Shown here one piece after another: positions 1-8,565 of a stretch of 36,719 bases of DNA. The stretch is from a virus, in the IMG/VR virus record IMGVR_UViG_3300006810_000148, positions 1 to 36,719 of that record. The stretch is one strand, 5' to 3'. Numbering within the stretch: the first letter of the stretch is position 1; the number at the start of each line of letters is the position of its first letter. The notes beneath the pieces were generated by a model, which saw only the letters and a list, made by a program, of their open reading frames with translations, was not told the DNA's origin and made no database searches. Both the position numbers and the translations under genes were made by a program.

Positions 1-3000
1 TACATCTTCCGACTGATTCATTATATTTACAATAGCATCAAAAGCTGGAGATGGACTAAACTTACCTCCACGAACCCAAGCCTTGTCAGTTAATATATCT
101 CCAAAGTATGATATTAATTGACCCGCTATAAATACACCATTAAGTGAGCCTATAGATGCAGCTCTCATCAAGTCCTTTTCGTCTTCTTCATCCCAATCGG
201 TCAACAACCCTGGTAATCCACTTGCTACATATTGGAAAACAAGGGGTAATACAAAATGATATATTGTAAATCTCTTTACAGCATTCCTCATTAGTTTTTT
301 GTCACCAAATTTGTATCCTTTTACAAAATCTCTTGCAGACTTTCTCTCTTGCCTAAAGTATGACATTGGAGATGTCATATACATTGTAAATAACTTTCCT
401 AATGAACCCATTCTTTGGAATTGAGACAAGTCTTCTATGTTTATAGACTGCTGTGAAAGCTTTGTAGCTTCTTCAAATTTAGATAGTGCTATTTTTTTAG
501 ACTCTCCAATTGACTTGCCTTCAGCTCTTGATTTGTCAAAGTGGTATTTGTAGACACTGTATCCACCCATCAATATTGCACCCTTATCTCCCCACTTAAT
601 TAAGAACATCATTTTGTTCTTTAAGTTGCTAGTACCTTTTAACATATTGTCGTAGTCCCCCTTCATACCTTCAAGGTCTCTTTCAAAACCATCCTTATAC
701 CTTCTTTGCATATACTCACTCTCCATAAGTATGTCGTGAACCTTTTTAGGGTTCCTTGCGAATGCACCTAATCCAGATATAAATTTAGAAATTGGTATGT
801 CTGATGCGTATGCAGGAATAGATGTCAACTGTTTTATTGTTACTGTTGGAGCTAACGCTAAAGAAGCAATCGTTACATTACCCCTTATTTTATCTAGCAA
901 AGCAATTCTTTGACCCATATTCGATGAATTATTAGCTATTCCCTCTATAAATCCATCTATTGCTTTTAAGGTTTCTGGAGAATTAAACTCTCGTATTGCA
1001 TTCCTAACGTCTTTATTCTTAAATACTACGTTTAGCCTCTTTACTGGCTTTGCGAAAGCAATATACCTATTCATTCCCTCTACATACTCCATTAGCTTTT
1101 CATTGCCATCCTTAGTCATATCGAATGGAGCCTTACTACTTTGTCTTTGCTTTAAAGATTTATATGTTGATTGAGGGTTTCCGAATGTTATTTCATCTAC
1201 ACCAACTTCTTTTTCGTTAAATCCCTCTAAATTTCTAATTATAGGTACATATATCTTCTGCTTAGGCAAATCAATGTCGTTCATATCCTTGTACACCGCA
1301 TTAATTTGGTCGTAATACTTAGGGAAGAACTCAGACATCTGCCAATCAGCCCACTCCTTAACCTCTGGAGTTAAAAAGTCTTCTACAGCTTGTAGCATCT
1401 CGTCTGTAAAACCCATCGCTTCAAATGTCGCCATATTAGATGGGTCTTGCATATACTGGTATAGAGGATATGCTTGATTTTGAGATAAAAATAACTTTAC
1501 TTCGTTACCTTTTCTGTCAGTGAAAGTACCTAACTTTTTAGGTCTTTGGTTATCCCTTAATGCTTTCTTTTTCTTTTTACCGTATATCTTAGTAAGCTTA
1601 TCAGAAAGTTCATTTATTTTTGATGTATCTAGACTGTCTTTCTCTCTTCTTCCGTCAGCTACAGGTTCGTATAGTTCTTTATCAATAACTCCTCCGTAAC
1701 CACTTTCATCTCTTTGTGCCGTTCTGTCTATCTTATCTAAAAGAGTTCTAAGACCCTCTCCATAATCTAAAAATCCACTTAACTTTTCTCTTATTCCTTC
1801 AGTTAGTGGTCTTCTTTTTGCACCTTGTTCAAGCTTCCCAAATTGGTCAGTTAGTTTTTTACCCCCTGTTATTGCAGGTAATGATTCAATAACTAGTCTT
1901 TCATACTCAGTAGCTCTTTTTTGAATATCTTCTCGATACTTAGATTTTCCATCTTTAATTAGTGCTTCTATTTTAGCTTCTGCTTCCAAAGTCTTTTTCA
2001 AATCTCCAGAAAGAAGATTATTGGATATTTTTGCAACCTGTAAAAGAAATATTTCTTTTTCACTTAATTTAATTCCTTGCGCTTGTTTATTTTCTAATTC
2101 ATCAATTGAATTTTTCAATGACTCAACATTATCTTCCTTTATGGCATTGCGTATAGATGACAACACCTTTCCTTCATAATTAGCTATCTTACCTTTTAGT
2201 ACTCCACCAACCGTCTTTTTTAATTTCTTAGGAGCGATGTTACGTATTACTCGCTTTAATATATCCTTTCTTACATTATCTTCAGTCATCTGCTCTAATT
2301 TAGCAGCGTAGTCAATGAATTTATCTAAGCTTTCAGGTTTTGAGGAACTTACCTCTAAAGCTCTTCTAGTCAATGCTATTACTTTTGATGGAGTTAGGTT
2401 GCCAAATAACTTAAAATTATCAGATATTAATTTATTAACTTTTTTCTTAAAGTTTGATTGGTCTTTATACGCCTCCCTTACACCACGAGCAAAGTCACGA
2501 ATTTGTTTGTTCAATGCCTGCTTTTCAGACATACTAACTTTCTTTTCCTTAGGCTTTCCTAAAACCTTACTTACAGATGGAGATGGCTTAATAGCCTTTC
2601 TTATCTCATCCTTAGTAAACCCAAGCTCTTGTAAAACCTCTATGGTTTCTTTTCTTGTAAGACCTTCTTGTTCAGCGTCTTTTATTACGTCTTGTATTGT
2701 GAAGTCGTCTTGTGCTTGCTGCTGACGGATAGATGGTGCGTCTGTTGTTTCTACATCTCTATATACATCAGAAATACTTTCGTATTCATTTATAACTTTT
2801 TTTAGTGTAGTTTTTGTAGGCTTTGCACCCCATTCTTCTACCTCATACATTTCACCATCTGTTAGATATATTGCAAAATGCCTAGGTGTAGACCTATCTC
2901 CAAAAGCAATAATATCTCCAGGCTTTAATATAGACTCAACTTCATCTATCTTATCATTTTGCTTGTATAAATTTTCTCCTTGACGGAATATGTCTGGTTG

Positions 3001-6000
3001 TTTATTAAATTCTTCCTTAAAAGATTTATTTCCTATAATTTTATTACAAAACCCTTCACAGTTTATGTATGGATTTTCTTTATTTATTTTTTCTACTTTA
3101 TCTATTATTTTTTCTACGGTAATTCCAGCTTTTTCTACTTTCTGCTGACGGGTCTGTTGGGCTGATTGTCTATTTTCCCATTCGTTTTTTAAGCTAGTAT
3201 TTTGACCAAAATCAACACTACCACTAATACTCTTCAATTTTCCCAAATCAGTTACTTGTGAGTTAGAAAAATTAGCATAACCACCAATACTTTCTAAGTT
3301 ACCTAAGTCAGTTACTTGTGAGTTAGAAAAATTAGCATAACCACCAATCCTTTCTAAGCTACCTAAATCAGATACTTGTGATTTCTGAAAATCAGCACTT
3401 CTACCAATACTTTCTAAGTTACCTAAGTCAGTTACTTTTGAATTAGTAAAATCAGCAGTTCCACCAATCCTTTCTAAGCTACCTAAATCAGATACTTGTG
3501 AGTTAGAAAAATTAGCAGGTCCACCAATACTCTCTAAGTTACCTAAGTTAGTTACTTGTGAAAACCCAAAAGAAGCCCTACCACCAATACTCTTCAGGTT
3601 ACCTAAGTTAGTTACTTGTGAAAACCCAAAAGAAGCCATACCACCAATACTCTTCAGGTTACCTAAGTCAGATACTTTTGAATCAGTAAAATCAGCAGTT
3701 CCACCAATCCTTTCTAAGCTACCTAAGTTAGTTACTTGTGAATTAGTAAAAACAATATTTCCACCAATATTTTTTAAGTTACCTAAATCAGATACTTGTG
3801 ATTTCTGAAAATCAGCACTTCTACCAATACTTTCTAAGTTACCTAAGTCAGTTACTTGTGAGCTATTAAAATAAGCCCTACCACCAATCCTTTCTAAGCT
3901 ACCTAAGTTAGTTACTTGTGAATTAGTAAAAACAGCAGTTCCACCAATATTTTTTAAGTTACCTAAATCAGATACTTGTGATTCCTTAAACTCAGTATAA
4001 CCACTAATACTTTCTAAGTTACCTAAGTCAGTTACTTGTGAGCTATTAAAATAAGCACTTCCACCAATACTTTTTAAGTTACCTAAGTCAGTTACTTGTG
4101 AGTTAGAAAAATAAGCATCTCCATAAATGTATTTAGGGAAAAAATCAGACGTTATTTCTGATGTAGGTTTGAAATTTCCAATATATAAAAAAGTGTTTGG
4201 TCTAAGTTCTCTTAAATTTCTTGCTACAGGAAAATCAAATTCAGAATCATCAAAAGTTCTTTTTAACTCTGTAACTAATCCATTCTCCCCATAATCAACT
4301 TTAAATTTATCAGCATCTTTTATAAGGTTAAAGTATTCTTTAAGTTTGATTTCATTTATTTTCTTACCTGATATTCTTTCTGTTAAATCTTTTACTTTAG
4401 TATTATACTCAATAGAATCCAACCATTTCTTTCCACTATTATTAGGTATGTTTTCTTTTAAAAACTTATCTGCAACAGGCATCATATCAGGCTCTAAGTC
4501 CTGCTTGCTAGAGGCATTACCCCTAACCTCTCCAACCTCGTCCCCCTTCATTCTTACGGCAATCCTAGATTCGTATTCTCCGTCTTTATTTTTAGTGGCG
4601 TAAACATAAAAGTCCCCACCATCAAGTTGACTCTTTGCATTAGTTTTTGTACACCAGTAAGTATTTTGGACAATCTGAGATAGCTTGTTGGCGTTCTCAA
4701 TCCTAACTTTATTGCTTACAGAAGGCCCTCCTTCAAACTTAACCCACTCTCCCTCTTTAGTTGATACGAAAGAAGATGATTCTACTACATTTAAAGAGTT
4801 TTTAGCTTGTATTTCTACATAATCTTTTAATAAAGATTTACTGTCAATTGCATAAAGAGCTGCCAATGTACCCGCATCAAAAGGTGTAAAGTTCCTTAGT
4901 GTTTTATTGGTTCTTTTTGAGTACTTATTTGTTTTAAAGTCGTAGTTGTTTGTTAGTACAGCATCTAAAATTAAATACTTAAATGAATCATTATAGTCAG
5001 ATTCAGATAGGTAAGACTTCCATTGGTCTAATGTTTCTTTTTGAGTTCCTTTATAATCATTTATAAAACTATCTCTAATACTCCCTGGATTAAAAGCTTG
5101 TTTTGCTTGTTCAATTTGAGCTTCTGAAGCTCCGTCATTAATAAGTGTATCTATTTCAAATTGAATAGCCCCATCTACAGCTTTACTGTCCTCTGACATA
5201 ATATAATTGTCAGAATCCTTTATAAGCTTATCAAACTCTTCTTTTACTTTGCCTTGTATCCCTTCCTTATTAAATTTAACCCCTTGTAGTCCTATTTGCT
5301 TTATAGCTTGAGACTCATATTGATTTTCTATACCAGCCCTAGCGTACTTTAAAACTTCTTGTTCTGAAAGAGTAATTAATCCTTTTTGCTGCCTAACTGA
5401 ATTAACTACCTCTCCTGGAGATTTATTTTCAAGTAAAGCAATATCGGACTGCTCAATAACTTCACCCCTTGCAACCTTACCAGATACAACATCTAAGAAC
5501 TCTAACACCTGCTTGTCGCTGTCTAGGATACCCTCTACTGGCACATTGAGAATCTTAGCAAGCTTTCTTAGCCAATCGTTTATCAAGTCCTTTACAGACT
5601 GCGGAGACGACTCGTAGTTCTCTGCTAATATACCAAAAAGTTGAGCCATACTTTCCTCAGATTGAAGCTCAGTTTTGTAATTTTTAGCAAAGTCATCAAG
5701 CTCTTTAAGTAACTTTTTAGATGCAACCTTCCGAACAGCATCTATCATATTTGACGTAATCTGTTGTGCTTTAGCGTTTGATATGCCGTCCTTTAGTAGT
5801 ATTGCATGGAATACTTCGTGTGCAACTGTTCTTGTGTTTGCTTTTTCTAAATTTATCCTTATTGTCTTTGTTCGTAATACATACTCACCTCTTGAAATAG
5901 GATTCCCTCCAGCAGCTTCAAACTCTTCTTTAGTATTGTACACCTCAATGGTAACGCCCTTGGCAATCTTTGATAAAGCTTTTCTAGCATTTTCTACTTG

Positions 6001-8559
6001 CTTTCTAACTTTATTTTTTACTCTACCTTTTCCAAACTTGCTAAGGACTCTTTCTTTCGCAGTAGGTTTTGTAGTTTCTGTTGGAGCAGCCTTTGTTTTT
6101 GGTGCAGCTTTTGTAGTTTCTTTTGGCTTGGGTACTTCTACTTTTTCTTCGCCAACAAACTCAATGTACGTTTCTTCAAATATTTGCTCGTCATACTCAG
6201 GCTGTTTCATTTGCTCTAACTCAAACTCTTGAGCAATAGCAGGGTCTTTTACTGTTACTTGCTTTCCTTCAGACATTGGAAATGTCACACTTGCAGGGTT
6301 GTTATTTTCGTCAAAATTAACAACTCCATCAGAGAATGCTTTATCTCTTCTTCCGAGTATAACTTTAGCATCGTTAGCCTGCTCTATTACATAATAATCT
6401 CTACCGTCAGGGCCTTCTTGTATTATTATACTACCTCTCCCTCCTGCTCCTTTGTTATCAGAATATGTGGCCTTTTTCCCTACAAAGTCTTTTTCCCTTT
6501 TTGGGCTTGTTTTTCTTGGAGTCTTTTTAACAGTTCGTACTGTTTTTTCTTCGGCAATTTTTCTAGTTTGAGTCTCTGTGATATTGTCATAATTTTCTAA
6601 TTTTTCTATTTCATCTTCAACTAAAGAACGCATTATTTCAGCATCCTCTGACTTGTCATTTTCTATTTCAGAAAGGTAATCGTAAGCCTCATTGATAGAG
6701 TCTTCTAACTCAACTTCGTTGATTGACTCGCCTTTAGATACGGATATTGTTGCATTATTAAATTTTTCTGGTACCTTTATTTCCGCAGGTGCAGTTTCTA
6801 CACTCACTGGCTTTTCTGGGGTTGGTGGGACACCAGTCTCCTCCTCTGTCGATGGTTTTTCTTCTGATACTACTTCTTCTTTAGGGTTACTAATTTCTTC
6901 TAATCTAGTTTGTACTTGTTTAAGTCTCTCTGATTCCGTCTTAGTCAATGCTGCATTGTCAACATCTTTTATTTTTTCTTTTAGCCTACCTTCTTCTATT
7001 AAAAGCTCTACCGCCTCTGTTTTATTTTCAGGAGTTAATCTATCTATTTTATTAGCAGTATTTACAGCTCCTTGAGTGTCTCTAAAATTTAATTTTATAG
7101 CATCTGACTCCTCTTCTGTCATTCTTCCATTAGCAACTTCTATTTCAACCTGCTCGTCTACAATGTTTGATGTGTTCTTTTTAGAAGATAACTCAATCGT
7201 TGTTTCGTCTATTTTAGTGTCAGGCTTAAATACTGAAGCCACATTTTCATATCCACCTTCCTTGGCTTTTTTAGTGGCATCAACCCTGCCACTTACAGTG
7301 TTTATATTTTTTATTGCAGTTGGAAGAACGGTTAATGGAGCAGAGCCTAGTCCAGCAAACCCCTCAAAACCAATTTCTTTTACATCCATCTCTTGGCCAG
7401 CAGCTAATCTACCTGCAACTTCACCTGTAGAGCCACCAACAACCTCTACAGCACCACCAGCTAATGGAGCTGCTGCCTTTCTTGCCGCCCTACCTGCAAC
7501 CGATTTGCCTTTCTTAACTGCACCAGCTACTGCTTTTGTAGCCTTACCAGCCAATCCAGCCGATAAAGCCTCTACTGCTCCAATGGCTGCACCCCTACCA
7601 ACCGCTTTCCTCCTAAGTTCTGAAAGCTTTTCTGGGTCTTGCAATATTTTTTGTACTTTATCTATTGTAATTTCACCGTCTATTTCCTCTTGTAAAAGCT
7701 CAGAAAAAGTAAGTCCAGCTTCCATAGCAGTTGCCAATCCAGCAAACCCACCACCTAATGCTCCTGTAGCCGTACCTATTAATGGTATTGAAGACCCAAC
7801 TACAGCTCCTGTTCCCGCACCAGCAGCAGCAGATGCAGCAACTTCTTCAGACGCAAGAGAGCCTATCTGAGTAGCCATAGAGCTTACGAATAGGCTAGGC
7901 AAGACCGTTGGACTTTCTAAAACACCCATTAAAAACCCCATAGCACCGCCACCACTTTCTTCAAATACTCTGTTAAAGTCCTTCATTTCATCAGACTCAG
8001 CAGAACCCTTTTGTATTCTTTTTTGAGTTTGAACATAATTGTATAAATCTTGAACGGAAGCATCTTCTCCTGCTGTCATTATGTCTATTGATGGGTCTAC
8101 AGATTCGGCCTGCAAAAACCCCTGCTTACCTGCTCTATATATGTCTCCAAAGAAATCAGTAAATTCATTCTTCCCGAAGGTTCTTTCAAGCCAAGTGTCT
8201 TCTTCTTGTGATTCCGATAAACCATCTTCCGATACTAAATCCATATCTCTTGCTGCCGCAGAATCCTCGACAGCCACTTGCTTTCCCAGGCCATCTACTT
8301 TTGTAAGTATACCTTGCTCCACATAGTCGTCAAAATCATCAGGATACAAGTCCCTAAGTGAAGACTCTGGATAGGATACTCCCTCGTACTCGTATAAAGA
8401 CTCTTCTTGAGTATCTTCAACTTCAACAGGTTCTTCATCTCCTAACTTTTTCAATATACCTTGTTCAACGTATTCATCGAAAGTTTCAGGATATATCTCT
8501 CTAAGTGCAGATTCTGGGTAAGATACTCCTTCGTATTCAAATAGATTTTCTTCTTCCAT
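1..8559 (-). CDS. Giant polyvalent virion-type protein (partial, 3' end beyond window): metallopeptidase + 20-aa solenoid repeats + NlpC/P60 + hydrophobic C-terminal region
   Basis: An open frame of 2853 codons starts at ATG 8559 and leaves the window at position 1 without a stop. In order I see: a duplicated 35-residue motif (residues 6-40 and 55-89); a Gly/Ala-rich hydrophobic stretch (about 200-400); an acidic coiled linker; a small SH3-like beta segment (about 690-770); a metallopeptidase-like domain with HEVFH at 914-918 and a later ESMAQLFGILAE helix; a domain with YWCTKTNA and GGDFYVYA (about 1180-1470); 20-residue repeats (1474-1790); an NlpC/P60-like domain with NCEGF (Cys1834) and RHFAIYL (His1894); a long helical region; and hydrophobic segments near 2550-2580, 2755-2775 and 2795-2830. 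The combination matches the polyvalent proteins of phages, which are thought to be packaged and injected with the DNA. It follows the 777 aa gene after 6 bases, so it belongs to the ejected-protein block. Its role (anti-host protease, wall passage, DNA entry) is inference. Confidence 0.85.
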   Translation of the reverse strand, partial: MEEENLFEYEGVSYPESALREIYPETFDEYVEQGILKKLGDEEPVEVEDTQEESLYEYEGVSYPESSLRDLYPDDFDDYVEQGILTKVDGLGKQVAVEDSAAARDMDLVSEDGLSESQEEDTWLERTFGKNEFTDFFGDIYRAGKQGFLQAESVDPSIDIMTAGEDASVQDLYNYVQTQKRIQKGSAESDEMKDFNRVFEESGGGAMGFLMGVLESPTVLPSLFVSSMATQIGSLASEEVAASAAAGAGTGAVVGSSIPLIGTATGALGGGFAGLATAMEAGLTFSELLQEEIDGEITIDKVQKILQDPEKLSELRRKAVGRGAAIGAVEALSAGLAGKATKAVAGAVKKGKSVAGRAARKAAAPLAGGAVEVVGGSTGEVAGRLAAGQEMDVKEIGFEGFAGLGSAPLTVLPTAIKNINTVSGRVDATKKAKEGGYENVASVFKPDTKIDETTIELSSKKNTSNIVDEQVEIEVANGRMTEEESDAIKLNFRDTQGAVNTANKIDRLTPENKTEAVELLIEEGRLKEKIKDVDNAALTKTESERLKQVQTRLEEISNPKEEVVSEEKPSTEEETGVPPTPEKPVSVETAPAEIKVPEKFNNATISVSKGESINEVELEDSINEAYDYLSEIENDKSEDAEIMRSLVEDEIEKLENYDNITETQTRKIAEEKTVRTVKKTPRKTSPKREKDFVGKKATYSDNKGAGGRGSIIIQEGPDGRDYYVIEQANDAKVILGRRDKAFSDGVVNFDENNNPASVTFPMSEGKQVTVKDPAIAQEFELEQMKQPEYDEQIFEETYIEFVGEEKVEVPKPKETTKAAPKTKAAPTETTKPTAKERVLSKFGKGRVKNKVRKQVENARKALSKIAKGVTIEVYNTKEEFEAAGGNPISRGEYVLRTKTIRINLEKANTRTVAHEVFHAILLKDGISNAKAQQITSNMIDAVRKVASKKLLKELDDFAKNYKTELQSEESMAQLFGILAENYESSPQSVKDLINDWLRKLAKILNVPVEGILDSDKQVLEFLDVVSGKVARGEVIEQSDIALLENKSPGEVVNSVRQQKGLITLSEQEVLKYARAGIENQYESQAIKQIGLQGVKFNKEGIQGKVKEEFDKLIKDSDNYIMSEDSKAVDGAIQFEIDTLINDGASEAQIEQAKQAFNPGSIRDSFINDYKGTQKETLDQWKSYLSESDYNDSFKYLILDAVLTNNYDFKTNKYSKRTNKTLRNFTPFDAGTLAALYAIDSKSLLKDYVEIQAKNSLNVVESSSFVSTKEGEWVKFEGGPSVSNKVRIENANKLSQIVQNTYWCTKTNAKSQLDGGDFYVYATKNKDGEYESRIAVRMKGDEVGEVRGNASSKQDLEPDMMPVADKFLKENIPNNSGKKWLDSIEYNTKVKDLTERISGKKINEIKLKEYFNLIKDADKFKVDYGENGLVTELKRTFDDSEFDFPVARNLRELRPNTFLYIGNFKPTSEITSDFFPKYIYGDAYFSNSQVTDLGNLKSIGGSAYFNSSQVTDLGNLESISGYTEFKESQVSDLGNLKNIGGTAVFTNSQVTNLGSLERIGGRAYFNSSQVTDLGNLESIGRSADFQKSQVSDLGNLKNIGGNIVFTNSQVTNLGSLERIGGTADFTDSKVSDLGNLKSIGGMASFGFSQVTNLGNLKSIGGRASFGFSQVTNLGNLESIGGPANFSNSQVSDLGSLERIGGTADFTNSKVTDLGNLESIGRSADFQKSQVSDLGSLERIGGYANFSNSQVTDLGNLESIGGYANFSNSQVTDLGKLKSISGSVDFGQNTSLKNEWENRQSAQQTRQQKVEKAGITVEKIIDKVEKINKENPYINCEGFCNKIIGNKSFKEEFNKQPDIFRQGENLYKQNDKIDEVESILKPGDIIAFGDRSTPRHFAIYLTDGEMYEVEEWGAKPTKTTLKKVINEYESISDVYRDVETTDAPSIRQQQAQDDFTIQDVIKDAEQEGLTRKETIEVLQELGFTKDEIRKAIKPSPSVSKVLGKPKEKKVSMSEKQALNKQIRDFARGVREAYKDQSNFKKKVNKLISDNFKLFGNLTPSKVIALTRRALEVSSSKPESLDKFIDYAAKLEQMTEDNVRKDILKRVIRNIAPKKLKKTVGGVLKGKIANYEGKVLSSIRNAIKEDNVESLKNSIDELENKQAQGIKLSEKEIFLLQVAKISNNLLSGDLKKTLEAEAKIEALIKDGKSKYREDIQKRATEYERLVIESLPAITGGKKLTDQFGKLEQGAKRRPLTEGIREKLSGFLDYGEGLRTLLDKIDRTAQRDESGYGGVIDKELYEPVADGRREKDSLDTSKINELSDKLTKIYGKKKKKALRDNQRPKKLGTFTDRKGNEVKLFLSQNQAYPLYQYMQDPSNMATFEAMGFTDEMLQAVEDFLTPEVKEWADWQMSEFFPKYYDQINAVYKDMNDIDLPKQKIYVPIIRNLEGFNEKEVGVDEITFGNPQSTYKSLKQRQSSKAPFDMTKDGNEKLMEYVEGMNRYIAFAKPVKRLNVVFKNKDVRNAIREFNSPETLKAIDGFIEGIANNSSNMGQRIALLDKIRGNVTIASLALAPTVTIKQLTSIPAYASDIPISKFISGLGAFARNPKKVHDILMESEYMQRRYKDGFERDLEGMKGDYDNMLKGTSNLKNKMMFLIKWGDKGAILMGGYSVYKYHFDKSRAEGKSIGESKKIALSKFEEATKLSQQSINIEDLSQFQRMGSLGKLFTMYMTSPMSYFRQERKSARDFVKGYKFGDKKLMRNAVKRFTIYHFVLPLVFQYVASGLPGLLTDWDEEDEKDLMRAASIGSLNGVFIAGQLISYFGDILTDKAWVRGGKFSPSPAFDAIVNIMNQSEDV
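3181..4140 (-). repeat. Tandem array of 60-bp (20-residue) repeats inside the giant protein gene
   Basis: Fifteen consecutive 60-base units run from 4140 to 3241, followed by a degenerate capping unit at 3240-3181. The period is exactly 60 bases with no indels. The protein consensus is N-L-E-S-I-G-G-x-A-x-F-x-x-S-Q-V-T-D-L-G, an LRR-like solenoid pattern. The units at 3361-3420 and 3781-3840 are identical over 60 bases, and those at 3541-3600 and 3601-3660 differ at one base. This shows recent homogenisation or unequal crossing-over. The first unit (4140-4081) has a divergent N-cap. Confidence 0.97.
8293..8544 (-). repeat. Duplicated N-terminal motif of the giant protein
   Basis: Residues 6-40 and 55-89 are two copies of a motif of the form (F/Y)EYEGVSYPES(A/S)LR, followed by YP, a DEYVEQGIL-like segment and a short linker. 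The period is 49 residues (147 bases). The motif contains no membrane segment or enzyme signature. Its position at the extreme N-terminus of an ejected-type protein suggests a docking or packaging tag, which is inference. Confidence 0.9.
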
Positions 8560-8565
8560 AGTATT

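Noticed and set aside
3181-4140. CRISPR-like or satellite repeat array
   Set aside because: The period is exactly 60 bases with no unique spacers, and every unit is in frame inside one long coding sequence; it is a protein repeat.
7076-7870. 264-codon open frame on the plus strand
   Set aside because: Antisense shadow of the Ala/Gly-rich part of the giant protein; low-complexity antisense of such sequence often stays open.
1-8559. Virion RNA polymerase in the giant protein, as in many crAss-like phages
   Set aside because: I looked for a D-x-D-G-D-type catalytic motif in the visible 2853 residues and found none; the domains seen are peptidases, repeats and hydrophobic segments. It could lie beyond the left edge or elsewhere.
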